A stretch of 64,000 nucleotides of DNA, taken from positions 142,013,299 to 142,077,298 of the forward strand of contig NC_081406.1 of NCBI RefSeq assembly GCF_030272615.1, in the 5' to 3' direction. Below the pieces are notes generated by a model that was not told the DNA's origin, did not search any database, and was given only the letters and a program-made list of their open reading frames with translations. Each line of letters begins with the position of its first letter. Position 1 is the first letter of the stretch. The stretch comes from Cryptomeria japonica (taxonomy: Eukaryota; Streptophyta; Pinopsida; Cupressales; Cupressaceae). Positions 46,776 through 56,503 of this stretch are shown piece by piece. Both the position numbers and the translations under genes were made by a program.

Positions 46776-49396
46776 AGCCTCCCCTCTGGGAGTTGCTTGC
46801 CCACAAGCAACTGAAACACCAATCCTCCACCATCCCAAATAAGATGTAAACAAATCATTGCATGTAACTGCTGCTCATCTCTGATATAAACAACATGCAA
46901 TGCCCCGGTTTGGAATGGCTCCTCAAAATGCTGAAGCACCTGTGCTGTCAAATCAACACTGTCTGGGTCCCAGAGCGAAGCATAGCTCCCGCTGAATACC
47001 TCAAGTGAGCAATGGAAAACTATATCATCTCCATAGATCAAATATCCATAAATGCCAAGACCACTAGTGTGTCTGTGATCACCAACATGCATAACATCCG
47101 TCATAATATCCAATGAATGCCAATCCATGGAAGACCCTCTGTGATCTGACCCCATCTGACACAAGTGACACACAACTGCCACACACTGCTGCTGATGTGC
47201 CGGAAGATCTAATGCCAACTCACTAGACAATATATAATACTGACTAAAATCATCACTGTCCAAGCTGGCATCTAAAAATATGTAATCACCAACTAGCAAT
47301 GAAACAATCACCCTGTCTAGAGAATCAGGTGAAATTGCCACATCAACTGGCTCAAAGTACTCACTAGGCGTAACATCACATAACTCATCCACGCCAGCTA
47401 TCTGATGACAATCAACCTGTGGATCAACTGTCGTCCCACTCTGCTCGATAAACTGAGATGGATAGTGGGTAAACTCCAGCTCCATCCTCGTGATATTCCG
47501 AACATACCGTCCAAGTGTCAACAACCATTGTACACCGACGACTACATCTATACATCTGAAGTGAAGCAACCCATGTAGGATCCACGAAAGGAAGGTACTA
47601 CACATGTCTATACCATGATCCCACACAAACCACCTGTAGGACATAAACTGCTCCTGCTGCTCTCCTCTGATATAAGTGCCATATAATCTTAATATCTGGA
47701 GCAACATACTATAATCCCTATAAGACGCTGTATCAAATGAATCAACACCTGGATCCCAAATAAAACTAAATCCACATCCATCTGTCATGAAGAGACAATG
47801 ATAGTAAGAGGCATCGTCTATACCGTGTCTCTCTATAGCCACTGTGAAACCATAAATACCACCAATCTTCAATGTTGAAATGGACCCATCAATAAGACAA
47901 TTTCCAACAAGCAAAGTGTGATGGAAACCTCTCCAAAACCTTTGATCAGCGGCTGCAACTTGCCCAATTTCTCCACAAGTTAGTATGTCTTCATTGGAGG
48001 ATGCCAAATAAATATATTGTTTAGCCATGCACCAAATATAGTCTCTTACACGCTGATCTTCATAGCCCACTATCACATCTAAGAAAACTGAGTCATCAAT
48101 TAATAAGTACATCGCTGCCCTATCATATGAAAGAGGTGACAAGTCCACAAATGAATAGTAGATGTTTTTGTTCTGCAACATGGATAAACCTTCAGTGACT
48201 GGTCCACTATGAATGCCACCTAACAACTCATAAACTTCACACCTAGTCTTCCCAACTTGAATGTTCTCAATGCAAGGTTTCAAATTTGACTCATTAGATG
48301 AAGGAAAATTGCTGATCAAACTCAGAAAATCAAACTGATTTCTATTTCCATTCAATATATCTTCGCTGTCCTTTTCTTCCCTTGGAAGAAATAAAGATCT
48401 AATGGATGATTCTCTTTGTATCCTTGCATCGTCTAACCGATTGTGATGCTCTTTAACTCTTTGGAGGTGGTGTCTTGCTTGGGCAGCTCTATGTAACCAA
48501 TCTTCGTTCAACTTTTGGCAATGTTTTATATCAGCTGCCCCAAAGTACACAAAATCAGACTTATGGTGAGTTGTATTATTTTCATCAGCATAACCCATGC
48601 TTGTACCATAAGCACCCGCAAATGTAGAATGCAAATCTCTATTCTCTTCATGACCAAAGGCTGTCATATCTTGAGGGAGATAAGTTATGTCACTGCTGTT
48701 ATGGACTTCAGAATTATGATCATACTGTGGTGACAAATCTTTGGATTCACTACACACCATTAAATTTCGACTTTCCTCATGGTCTTCCCAATTGAGAAGA
48801 GGAAGTAGTGTGACAAATGAATCCAAACTTACGCTGTCCATTTCAACCTCATGTTCTTCATCAATTGCTGATTCAAAATCAGTCTTTGGGCAATCTGAAA
48901 ACTCATCAAACCTCTCATGAATGTCTTGTGTATTGCTTGAAGTTACAAACTCTTCCTTCACATCTTCCACCAAAAATGATGGGACAGCGTTGTAACCAAC
49001 CAAAGAGGCACCCATTGGATCTACATGTCTCTCAAAATCTTCAAATAGTTTCCTACCAATCTCACTGGTAAACATCATATCTGCTCCTCTTCCTTTGCTT
49101 CCCTTGCTCTCAATTGACTCTTGTTTTGTTCTTGGTTGATGACGTGGACTTGAAAACATCAAGTCATCTTCAACTGGTACACCCATGAATTGTGTGAAGG
49201 AAAGGTGGTCACGTATCTTTTTAGGAAGAGAGCAATACTTATCATAGTTGTTCATAACTATATCATTGAATGTCTTGGCAGGAGACCTTCTCCTTGTACT
49301 TGTTGAAGGAGTTGTACCCTTAGACTGTCTGGAACTCCTTGAAGGTGTTTGTTCAAATTCTTTTCCTGCTTGTTTATTTCTAAACAACCCTGTCAT
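46757..49396 (-). CDS. Unrecognised 879-aa protein of the tandem element, copy 1
   Basis: ATG at 49396 (MTGLFRNKQAGKEFEQTPSR) lies about 86 bp after the PBS. An upstream TTG in the same frame would start inside the LTR and is not used here. The frame runs through the polypurine tract and stops 19 nt into the 3' LTR (...EGRLVMSPF). Regions: a basic Ser/Thr-rich N-terminus (1-45), TFNDIVMNNYDKYCSLPKK (about 42-60), an acidic middle (130-260), and a helical His/Arg-rich stretch (about 295-335). Two related modules of about 180 residues follow (about 420-605 and 689-865), both with [LI]SPxSxDR, FLD, IYG, a WDP box and IR[GD]EQQ. No gag, protease, RT or integrase motif. Function unknown; it could be a structural or regulatory protein of the element. 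Confidence 0.75.
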   Translation of the reverse strand: MTGLFRNKQAGKEFEQTPSRSSRQSKGTTPSTSTRRRSPAKTFNDIVMNNYDKYCSLPKKIRDHLSFTQFMGVPVEDDLMFSSPRHQPRTKQESIESKGSKGRGADMMFTSEIGRKLFEDFERHVDPMGASLVGYNAVPSFLVEDVKEEFVTSSNTQDIHERFDEFSDCPKTDFESAIDEEHEVEMDSVSLDSFVTLLPLLNWEDHEESRNLMVCSESKDLSPQYDHNSEVHNSSDITYLPQDMTAFGHEENRDLHSTFAGAYGTSMGYADENNTTHHKSDFVYFGAADIKHCQKLNEDWLHRAAQARHHLQRVKEHHNRLDDARIQRESSIRSLFLPREEKDSEDILNGNRNQFDFLSLISNFPSSNESNLKPCIENIQVGKTRCEVYELLGGIHSGPVTEGLSMLQNKNIYYSFVDLSPLSYDRAAMYLLIDDSVFLDVIVGYEDQRVRDYIWCMAKQYIYLASSNEDILTCGEIGQVAAADQRFWRGFHHTLLVGNCLIDGSISTLKIGGIYGFTVAIERHGIDDASYYHCLFMTDGCGFSFIWDPGVDSFDTASYRDYSMLLQILRLYGTYIRGEQQEQFMSYRWFVWDHGIDMCSTFLSWILHGLLHFRCIDVVVGVQWLLTLGRYVRNITRMELEFTHYPSQFIEQSGTTVDPQVDCHQIAGVDELCDVTPSEYFEPVDVAISPDSLDRVIVSLLVGDYIFLDASLDSDDFSQYYILSSELALDLPAHQQQCVAVVCHLCQMGSDHRGSSMDWHSLDIMTDVMHVGDHRHTSGLGIYGYLIYGDDIVFHCSLEVFSGSYASLWDPDSVDLTAQVLQHFEEPFQTGALHVVYIRDEQQLHAMICLHLIWDGGGLVFQLLVGKQLPEGRLVMSPF

Positions 49397-49481
49397 GATG
49401 TCCAATTTGATTTTCAACCAAACTAAACTCAAATCTGAATTAGAACTCTTGATCTTCACCCAACAGGCTGGCAAGATCAAA

Positions 49482-49493
49482 GCTCTGATACCA
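49482..49493 (-). promoter_or_regulatory. Primer binding site, initiator-Met tRNA type, copy 1
   Basis: Minus strand TGGTATCAGAGC lies one base after the LTR end (ATCTTTCA-G). This is the standard plant tRNA-iMet complement used by many LTR elements. Confidence 0.9.
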
Positions 49494-49494
49494 C

Positions 49495-50906
49495 TGAAAG
49501 ATCCCTGATGGATCTCTTTTACCAATCTGCTGTAATTTTTTATTTATTTAAATTGATTTTTCCTGCTTATTAATATTTTCTTTCAGAAATAGACAGAAGT
49601 TGCAGAAGGGTTGAATTCTTTTTGTATTTTGATGATTTTTCAACAAGTAAATAATGAAGTACAAGTACATGAACAAAGTACTGAAAATGAAGTTCATATA
49701 CAGCCAAAACAAATTCGATTCAAGGCAGATTTCTGAATATAAAATCAAATATTTGACCGGATGAAGATTTCCAATAATTTCAGGAAGATTACAATCAGGA
49801 ATAATTCCAACCTGGATGCTGAAAGAGTAACATAACTAGGAATGAAGTTGTGGCAAGATTCCAGCCCTCCAAGTGCTGCACGTGGGAAGGAAAGTGGCTG
49901 CCAGGTACAGCCGTATGGTTGCCAAGTACACCCAACTGGTTAGAAACCCCAAACCCCACGCTGAACTCTGTCAGAATTGCTGAACCTCCAGAAAGAATGC
50001 TGTACAATCTCCAAGATGCTAATAGCTGCAAACAAATCCAAACCACTGTATTGGGGGCTACGTCCCAAACAGGCAAGGCATTGGGGTTGGCATCCCAGAT
50101 GCTGAAAAGCTCTTCCAGAGCCAAATCTCAAATCCAAGATGTAAAATGTGTAAAAGATAATCATAGAATGAAGCTCCTATCCCCTTATAACCCCTCTCAA
50201 TTGCAAATCGAACCCTAATTGTCTCCAAGTGGCGTGGTCTAGTGGAAATGTTATAATTTCTTATTTTAAAGTGGTCATGTTACTAGAAAATGACCTTTTT
50301 CCCCATAGACAGAAATCCGCTCACTGAATTGCCCTGAGACCAAAGAGAAAGATTTAAAGAATTTCAAGATCTTTCCAACGAGCTATCACACAATAGGATG
50401 CGCATCCAGATGAGACCAAAAATCCCCTTATTACTCCAAAATGGCTAACAACTTAGCCTTATTTAATTATTAAACGCTAACTTAGGAAATATTAAAAATA
50501 TAACCCAAATAGCCACAAAATGCCCAACTGACATTACAAACCCTAAAATCATCCTGTCACCTGTCTGTGACTGAAGTCGGAAATCAAGGATTCACTGGTA
50601 GTCTCATCCCTAAAATCTAGGGATGTTCCTAAAATTTAGGAAACAAGCCCAATCTCTTTGAAACTGAAACCATCTAAAAGGTCATGAATAACCTCACGAC
50701 TGGCAACTGTCACGACCTCCTAAAATTTAGGGATACCCCCTAAAATCTAGGAACTGCTCCAAACTGGCTCCAAACTGCCTGTAAAGCCAAAATCCAATCA
50801 CTATATGCATTGAATGAGTCCCAATCAACCTCTGCTAGCCTACGAGACTCCAATTATAGGCCAACTCCTCCGTCTCCGATGTCCACTCTAGAAAGGGGAC
50901 ATGACA
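49495..50906 (-). repeat. LTR 2 (shared central LTR of the tandem element)
   Basis: It serves as 3' LTR of the right unit and 5' LTR of the left unit. Private differences from LTRs 1 and 3 are T at 50001 and A at 50092, both possible C-to-T changes on one strand. Confidence 0.95.
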
Positions 50907-53527
50907 AGCCTCCCCTCTGGGAGTTGCTTGCCCACAAGCAACTGAAACACCAATCCTCCACCATCCCAAATAAGATGTAAACAAATCATTGCATGTAACT
51001 GCTGCTCATCTCTGATATAAACAACATGCAATGCCCCGGTTTGGAATGGCTCCTCAAAATGCTGAAGCACCTGTGCTGTCAAATCAACACTGTCTGGGTC
51101 CCAGAGCGAAGCATAGCTCCCGCTGAATACCTCAAGTGAGCAATGGAAAACTATATCATCTCCATAGATCAAATATCCATAAATGCCAAGACCACTAGTG
51201 TGTCTGTGATCACCAACATGCATAACATCCGTCATAATATCCAATGAATGCCAATCCATGGAAGACCCTCTGTGATCTGACCCCATCTGACACAAGTGAC
51301 ACACAACTGCCACACACTGCTGCTGATGTGCCGGAAGATCTAATGCCAACTCACTAGACAATATATAATACTGACTAAAATCATCACTGTCCAAGCTGGC
51401 ATCTAAAAATATGTAATCACCAACTAGCAATGAAACAATCACCCTGTCTAGAGAATCAGGTGAAATTGCCACATCAACTGGCTCAAAGTACTCACTAGGC
51501 GTAACATCACATAACTCATCCACGCCAGCTATCTGATGACAATCAACCTGTGGATCAACTGTCGTCCCACTCTGCTCGATAAACTGAGATGGATAGTGGG
51601 TAAACTCCAGCTCCATCCTCGTGATATTCCGAACATACCGTCCAAGTGTCAACAACCATTGTACACCGACGACTACATCTATACATCTGAAGTGAAGCAA
51701 CCCATGTAGGATCCACGAAAGGAAGGTACTACACATGTCTATACCATGATCCCACACAAACCACCTGTAGGACATAAACTGCTCCTGCTGCTCTCCTCTG
51801 ATATAAGTGCCATATAATCTTAATATCTGGAGCAACATACTATAATCCCTATAAGACGCTGTATCAAATGAATCAACACCTGGATCCCAAATAAAACTAA
51901 ATCCACATCCATCTGTCATGAAGAGACAATGATAGTAAGAGGCATCGTCTATACCGTGTCTCTCTATAGCCACTGTGAAACCATAAATACCACCAATCTT
52001 CAATGTTGAAATGGACCCATCAATAAGACAATTTCCAACAAGCAAAGTGTGATGGAAACCTCTCCAAAACCTTTGATCAGCGGCTGCAACTTGCCCAATT
52101 TCTCCACAAGTTAGTATGTCTTCATTGGAGGATGCCAAATAAATATATTGTTTAGCCATGCACCAAATATAGTCTCTTACACGCTGATCTTCATAGCCCA
52201 CTATCACATCTAAGAAAACTGAGTCATCAATTAATAAGTACATCGCTGCCCTATCATATGAAAGAGGTGACAAGTCCACAAATGAATAGTAGATGTTTTT
52301 GTTCTGCAACATGGATAAACCTTCAGTGACTGGTCCACTATGAATGCCACCTAACAACTCATAAACTTCACACCTAGTCTTCCCAACTTGAATGTTCTCA
52401 ATGCAAGGTTTCAAATTTGACTCATTAGATGAAGGAAAATTGCTGATCAAACTCAGAAAATCAAACTGATTTCTATTTCCATTCAATATATCTTCGCTGT
52501 CCTTTTCTTCCCTTGGAAGAAATAAAGATCTAATGGATGATTCTCTTTGTATCCTTGCATCGTCTAACCGATTGTGATGCTCTTTAACTCTTTGGAGGTG
52601 GTGTCTTGCTTGGGCAGCTCTATGTAACCAATCTTCGTTCAACTTTTGGCAATGTTTTATATCAGCTGCCCCAAAGTACACAAAATCAGACTTATGGTGA
52701 GTTGTATTATTTGCATCAGCATAACCCATGCTTGTACCATAAGCACCCGCAAATGTAGAATGCAAATCTCTATTCTCTTCATGACCAAAGGCTGTCATAT
52801 CTTGAGGGAGATAAGTTATGTCACTGCTGTTATGGACTTCAGAATTATGATCATACTGTGGTGACAAATCTTTGGATTCACTACACACCATTAAATTTCG
52901 ACTTTCCTCATGGTCTTCCCAATTGAGAAGAGGAAGTAGTGTGACAAATGAATCCAAACTTACGCTGTCCATTTCAACCTCATGTTCTTCATCAATTGCT
53001 GATTCAAAATCAGTCTTTGGGCAATCTGAAAACTCATCAAACCTCTCATGAATGTCTTGTGTATTGCTTGAAGTTACAAACTCTTCCTTCACATCTTCCA
53101 CCAAAAATGATGGGACAGCGTTGTAACCAACCAAAGAGGCACCCATTGGATCTACATGTCTCTCAAAATCTTCAAATAGTTTCCTACCAATCTCACTGGT
53201 AAACATCATATCTGCTCCTCTTCCTTTGCTTCCCTTGCTCTCAATTGACTCTTGTTTTGTTCTTGGTTGATGACGTGGACTTGAAAACATCAAGTCATCT
53301 TCAACTGGTACACCCATGAATTGTGTGAAGGAAAGGTGGTCACGTATCTTTTTAGGAAGAGAGCAATACTTATCATAGTTGTTCATAACTATATCATTGA
53401 ATGTCTTGGCAGGAGACCTTCTCCTTGTACTTGTTGAAGGAGTTGTACCCTTAGACTGTCTGGAACTCCTTGAAGGTGTTTGTTCAAATTCTTTTCCTGC
53501 TTGTTTATTTCTAAACAACCCTGTCAT
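50888..53527 (-). CDS. Unrecognised 879-aa protein of the tandem element, copy 2
   Basis: Same protein as the copy at 46757-49396 with one residue change seen (Ala for Glu in GYAD-x-NNTTHH, codon GCA for GAA). ATG at 53527, stop inside LTR 2. Because both copies come from one recent duplication, their openness counts once. No intron signal or frameshift was noticed. Confidence 0.75.
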   Translation of the reverse strand: MTGLFRNKQAGKEFEQTPSRSSRQSKGTTPSTSTRRRSPAKTFNDIVMNNYDKYCSLPKKIRDHLSFTQFMGVPVEDDLMFSSPRHQPRTKQESIESKGSKGRGADMMFTSEIGRKLFEDFERHVDPMGASLVGYNAVPSFLVEDVKEEFVTSSNTQDIHERFDEFSDCPKTDFESAIDEEHEVEMDSVSLDSFVTLLPLLNWEDHEESRNLMVCSESKDLSPQYDHNSEVHNSSDITYLPQDMTAFGHEENRDLHSTFAGAYGTSMGYADANNTTHHKSDFVYFGAADIKHCQKLNEDWLHRAAQARHHLQRVKEHHNRLDDARIQRESSIRSLFLPREEKDSEDILNGNRNQFDFLSLISNFPSSNESNLKPCIENIQVGKTRCEVYELLGGIHSGPVTEGLSMLQNKNIYYSFVDLSPLSYDRAAMYLLIDDSVFLDVIVGYEDQRVRDYIWCMAKQYIYLASSNEDILTCGEIGQVAAADQRFWRGFHHTLLVGNCLIDGSISTLKIGGIYGFTVAIERHGIDDASYYHCLFMTDGCGFSFIWDPGVDSFDTASYRDYSMLLQILRLYGTYIRGEQQEQFMSYRWFVWDHGIDMCSTFLSWILHGLLHFRCIDVVVGVQWLLTLGRYVRNITRMELEFTHYPSQFIEQSGTTVDPQVDCHQIAGVDELCDVTPSEYFEPVDVAISPDSLDRVIVSLLVGDYIFLDASLDSDDFSQYYILSSELALDLPAHQQQCVAVVCHLCQMGSDHRGSSMDWHSLDIMTDVMHVGDHRHTSGLGIYGYLIYGDDIVFHCSLEVFSGSYASLWDPDSVDLTAQVLQHFEEPFQTGALHVVYIRDEQQLHAMICLHLIWDGGGLVFQLLVGKQLPEGRLVMSPF

Positions 53528-53612
53528 GATGTCCAATTTGATTTTCAACCAAACTAAACTCAAATCTGAATTAGAACTCTTGATCTTCACCCAACAGGCT
53601 GGCAAGATCAAA

Positions 53613-53624
53613 GCTCTGATACCA
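53613..53624 (-). promoter_or_regulatory. Primer binding site, initiator-Met tRNA type, copy 2
   Basis: Minus strand TGGTATCAGAGC, one base after LTR 3 ends; the functional PBS of the outer element. Confidence 0.9.
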
Positions 53625-53625
53625 C

Positions 53626-55037
53626 TGAAAGATCCCTGATGGATCTCTTTTACCAATCTGCTGTAATTTTTTATTTATTTAAATTGATTTTTCCTGCTTA
53701 TTAATATTTTCTTTCAGAAATAGACAGAAGTTGCAGAAGGGTTGAATTCTTTTTGTATTTTGATGATTTTTCAACAAGTAAATAATGAAGTACAAGTACA
53801 TGAACAAAGTACTGAAAATGAAGTTCATATACAGCCAAAACAAATTCGATTCAAGGCAGATTTCTGAATATAAAATCAAATATTTGACCGGATGAAGATT
53901 TCCAATAATTTCAGGAAGATTACAATCAGGAATAATTCCAACCTGGATGCTGAAAGAGTAACATAACTAGGAATGAAGTTGTGGCAAGATTCCAGCCCTC
54001 CAAGTGCTGCACGTGGGAAGGAAAGTGGCTGCCAGGTACAGCCGTATGGTTGCCAAGTACACCCAACTGGTTAGAAACCCCAAACCCCACGCTGAACTCT
54101 GTCAGAATTGCTGAACCTCCAGAAAGAATGCCGTACAATCTCCAAGATGCTAATAGCTGCAAACAAATCCAAACCACTGTATTGGGGGCTACGTCCCAAA
54201 CAGGCAAGGCATTGGGGTTGGCGTCCCAGATGCTGAAAAGCTCTTCCAGAGCCAAATCTCAAATCCAAGATGTAAAATGTGTAAAAGATAATCATAGAAT
54301 GAAGCTCCTATCCCCTTATAACCCCTCTCAATTGCAAATCGAACCCTAATTGTCTCCAAGTGGCGTGGTCTAGTGGAAATGTTATAATTTCTTATTTTAA
54401 AGTGGTCATGTTACTAGAAAATGACCTTTTTCCCCATAGACAGAAATCCGCTCACTGAATTGCCCTGAGACCAAAGAGAAAGATTTAAAGAATTTCAAGA
54501 TCTTTCCAACGAGCTATCACACAATAGGATGCGCATCCAGATGAGACCAAAAATCCCCTTATTACTCCAAAATGGCTAACAACTTAGCCTTATTTAATTA
54601 TTAAACGCTAACTTAGGAAATATTAAAAATATAACCCAAATAGCCACAAAATGCCCAACTGACATTACAAACCCTAAAATCATCCTGTCACCTGTCTGTG
54701 ACTGAAGTCGGAAATCAAGGATTCACTGGTAGTCTCATCCCTAAAATCTAGGGATGTTCCTAAAATTTAGGAAACAAGCCCAATCTCTTTGAAACTGAAA
54801 CCATCTAAAAGGTCATGAATAACCTCACGACTGGCAACTGTCACGACCTCCTAAAATTTAGGGATACCCCCTAAAATCTAGGAACTGCTCCAAACTGGCT
54901 CCAAACTGCCTGTAAAGCCAAAATCCAATCACTATATGCACTGAATGAGTCCCAATCAACCTCTGCTAGCCTACGAGACTCCAATTATAGGCCAACTCCT
55001 CCGTCTCCGATGTCCACTCTAGAAAGGGGACATGACA
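53626..55037 (-). repeat. LTR 3 (5' LTR of the tandem element)
   Basis: It starts TGTCATGTCCCC at 55037 next to target duplication GGTTT. TATA-like GTTATAAG (54315-54322) with AGGGG before the leader. It has C at 54941 where LTRs 1 and 2 have T. Confidence 0.95.
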
Positions 55038-56368
55038 GGTTTGCTATACTAAGTTTGCTATCTTTTTAATGCCACCAATTCATTGCCAAAGTTTTGCAAT
55101 AGAGCCTTGACCTCATGGAGCTCATTAGAGGATGTAGAGGGTGTGGATGATTGTCCTGCAGGAGCCAAGGTGAGTTGTTGAGTAGATTCTGGGAAGAGAG
55201 GCATTGGAGGCCTTGGAGCTATCTTCCCAGCCTGAATCAAACAATTTTCTGCTCTTATGGCTATGTCATATGCACCCAGTAGAGAGGCTCCGCCCATTGA
55301 TTGTACCATGACAGCTATATCGCTGTTGAGAGCTCTAAGAAAATACAAGAAGGCATGATTTGAAGATGGCTTCACTAGAGCAGGAATTCTATTCCATGTC
55401 CTATGGAATCTAAAATTGAAATCTCCCATGAACTCATGGGGTGCCCTCTTGATCGTAGTCAACTGCTCCACAAGTGATAGGTGATCACTTTTGTCTTCGA
55501 AGTGGTTGCACAACCTCTCTCCCAATTTATCCCAATTGTGAATGGAGCTAGACGACAACCCTCTATACCACTGCAAAGCTTTGCCTTTCAAAGATGTGGC
55601 TAAGAGTCTAACAGCAACATCACCCTGAGTGATATTATGGACGGAGCAGATGTTTGCAATGTCTTGAATGTGCTCAATGGGTGTAGTAGTTGTCTCACCA
55701 GTGAAGTATGGTATACTCTTCAATGCAGCCACTGGTATGTCATTCCATTGAGTCAAAATAAGGGGACTCCCCCATTGAAGATAACGAAAACCTAATTTCT
55801 AGCCATGCAAAACAGTGGTCTATTGATATGAGTGGTGGGAGCCCTTGACAACAATGGTCTTGCAAATGGAGGAGTAGAACGAGACCTGGGAGATGGAGTG
55901 TTCACAACCTTGACACCCCTGACTGGTGACAATGATGGTCTACCTCTCCGTCTCCTAGAACCTGTAGATGGGATCTCTACGAATTGAAAACTGCCTCTAG
56001 AAGACGCCCTTGTATGAATTATGGGCATGAAACCTACAACTGACCTCGGAAGTTTGGAGGTTTGAAGTTGCGGAGTATGACCACTTCGGCACCTCAGGAG
56101 CTCAGATGTCCGGACTGAGGAAGTTCGGGAGTTCAGAACCTGGGGGTTCCGAGTTTCCGGGCCTAAGTACCTCGGAACCTGGGGGTTCCGGGGTAAGATG
56201 GCTTCATTGACTTCGGAACATGGGGGGCCCTGGGCTCCGGAGTGAGGAACAAATCACATGCAAGAGACCGGTCTTGTGAGCAGATTCACCAAGTGCTTGA
56301 AGATGATTGCCTCTAAAGGCTGAGATGCCAAGAACAACACTGAATTCTTAGCATGGGAATTGAATGAA
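55038..56368 (-). pseudogene. Gag of the gypsy relic
   Basis: Minus strand. An N-terminal basic Ser/Pro/Arg-rich piece (MPIIHTRASSRGSFQFVEIP, 56028-55792) is followed after two stops by the 232-codon gag core at 55756-55058. The core has IPYFTGETTTTPIEHIQDIA, then LATSLKGKALQWYRGL, LGERLCNHFEDKSDHLSLVE and EFMGDFNFRFHRTWNRIP, the usual retrotransposon gag order. It forms the particle shell. The sequence continues after the tandem element at 45358. Stops between the pieces are at Gln-like positions. Confidence 0.8.
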
Positions 56369-56386
56369 GTCCCACCAGGCGTGCCA
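56369..56386 (-). promoter_or_regulatory. PBS-like site of the gypsy relic
   Basis: Minus strand TGGCACGCCTGGTGGGAC, five bases (GTTTT) after ...GTGATAACA, the likely LTR end. The same spacing and motif occur at 10213-10235. The priming tRNA could not be named. Confidence 0.5.
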
Positions 56387-56391
56387 AAAAC

Positions 56392-56503
56392 TGTTATCAC
56401 AAAAGCTTGCACCCTTGCTAAGCTATCAACTCAGCAACCTTGTGAAACATGGAAACAACCCCAAAGTGTGAGACCTTGCGCAAGGGATTGAATCTCCGGA
56501 GAA
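56392..56503 (-). mobile_element. 5' LTR of the gypsy relic, 3' end segment
   Basis: Between the PBS-like site and the solo LTR insertion. It continues at 58028 after the solo LTR. No coding sequence. Confidence 0.5.

Larger units (their letters stand above)
45364..55037 (-). mobile_element. Tandem LTR retrotransposon: LTR-internal-LTR-internal-LTR (9,674 bp)
   Basis: Three LTRs of 1,412 bp (45364-46775, 49495-50906, 53626-55037) alternate with two internal regions of 2,719 bp, period 4,131 bp. The whole block has one perfect target duplication, GGTTT (45359-45363 and 55038-55042), so it was one insertion site. The minus strand starts TGTCATGTCCCC and ends ATCTTTCA. The three LTRs differ from one another at only one to three bases by eye (for example 45870/50001, 45961/50092, 46679/54941), so it is very young. 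No gag, protease, RT or integrase is present: a non-autonomous element with its own ORF. Confidence 0.95.
41464..56391 (-). mobile_element. Tat/Athila-type gypsy relic (gag-PR-RNase H), split by two insertions
   Basis: Minus-strand coding pieces at 56028-55038, 45358-44157 and 41819-41464 join in frame when the tandem element (45364-55037) and the solo LTR (41825-44156) are removed with one copy of each target duplication. Order: PBS-like site, gag, protease, linker, RNase H. Reverse transcriptase is absent. The 5' LTR runs right from 56392. The left end at 41463 is abrupt. Confidence 0.75.

Noticed and set aside
46757-53656. TTG-started 922-aa versions of the tandem element ORF beginning inside the LTR (49525, 53656).
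   Set aside because: The extra 43 codons cover the LTR end and PBS; the first ATG (49396, 53527) after the PBS is the sensible start.
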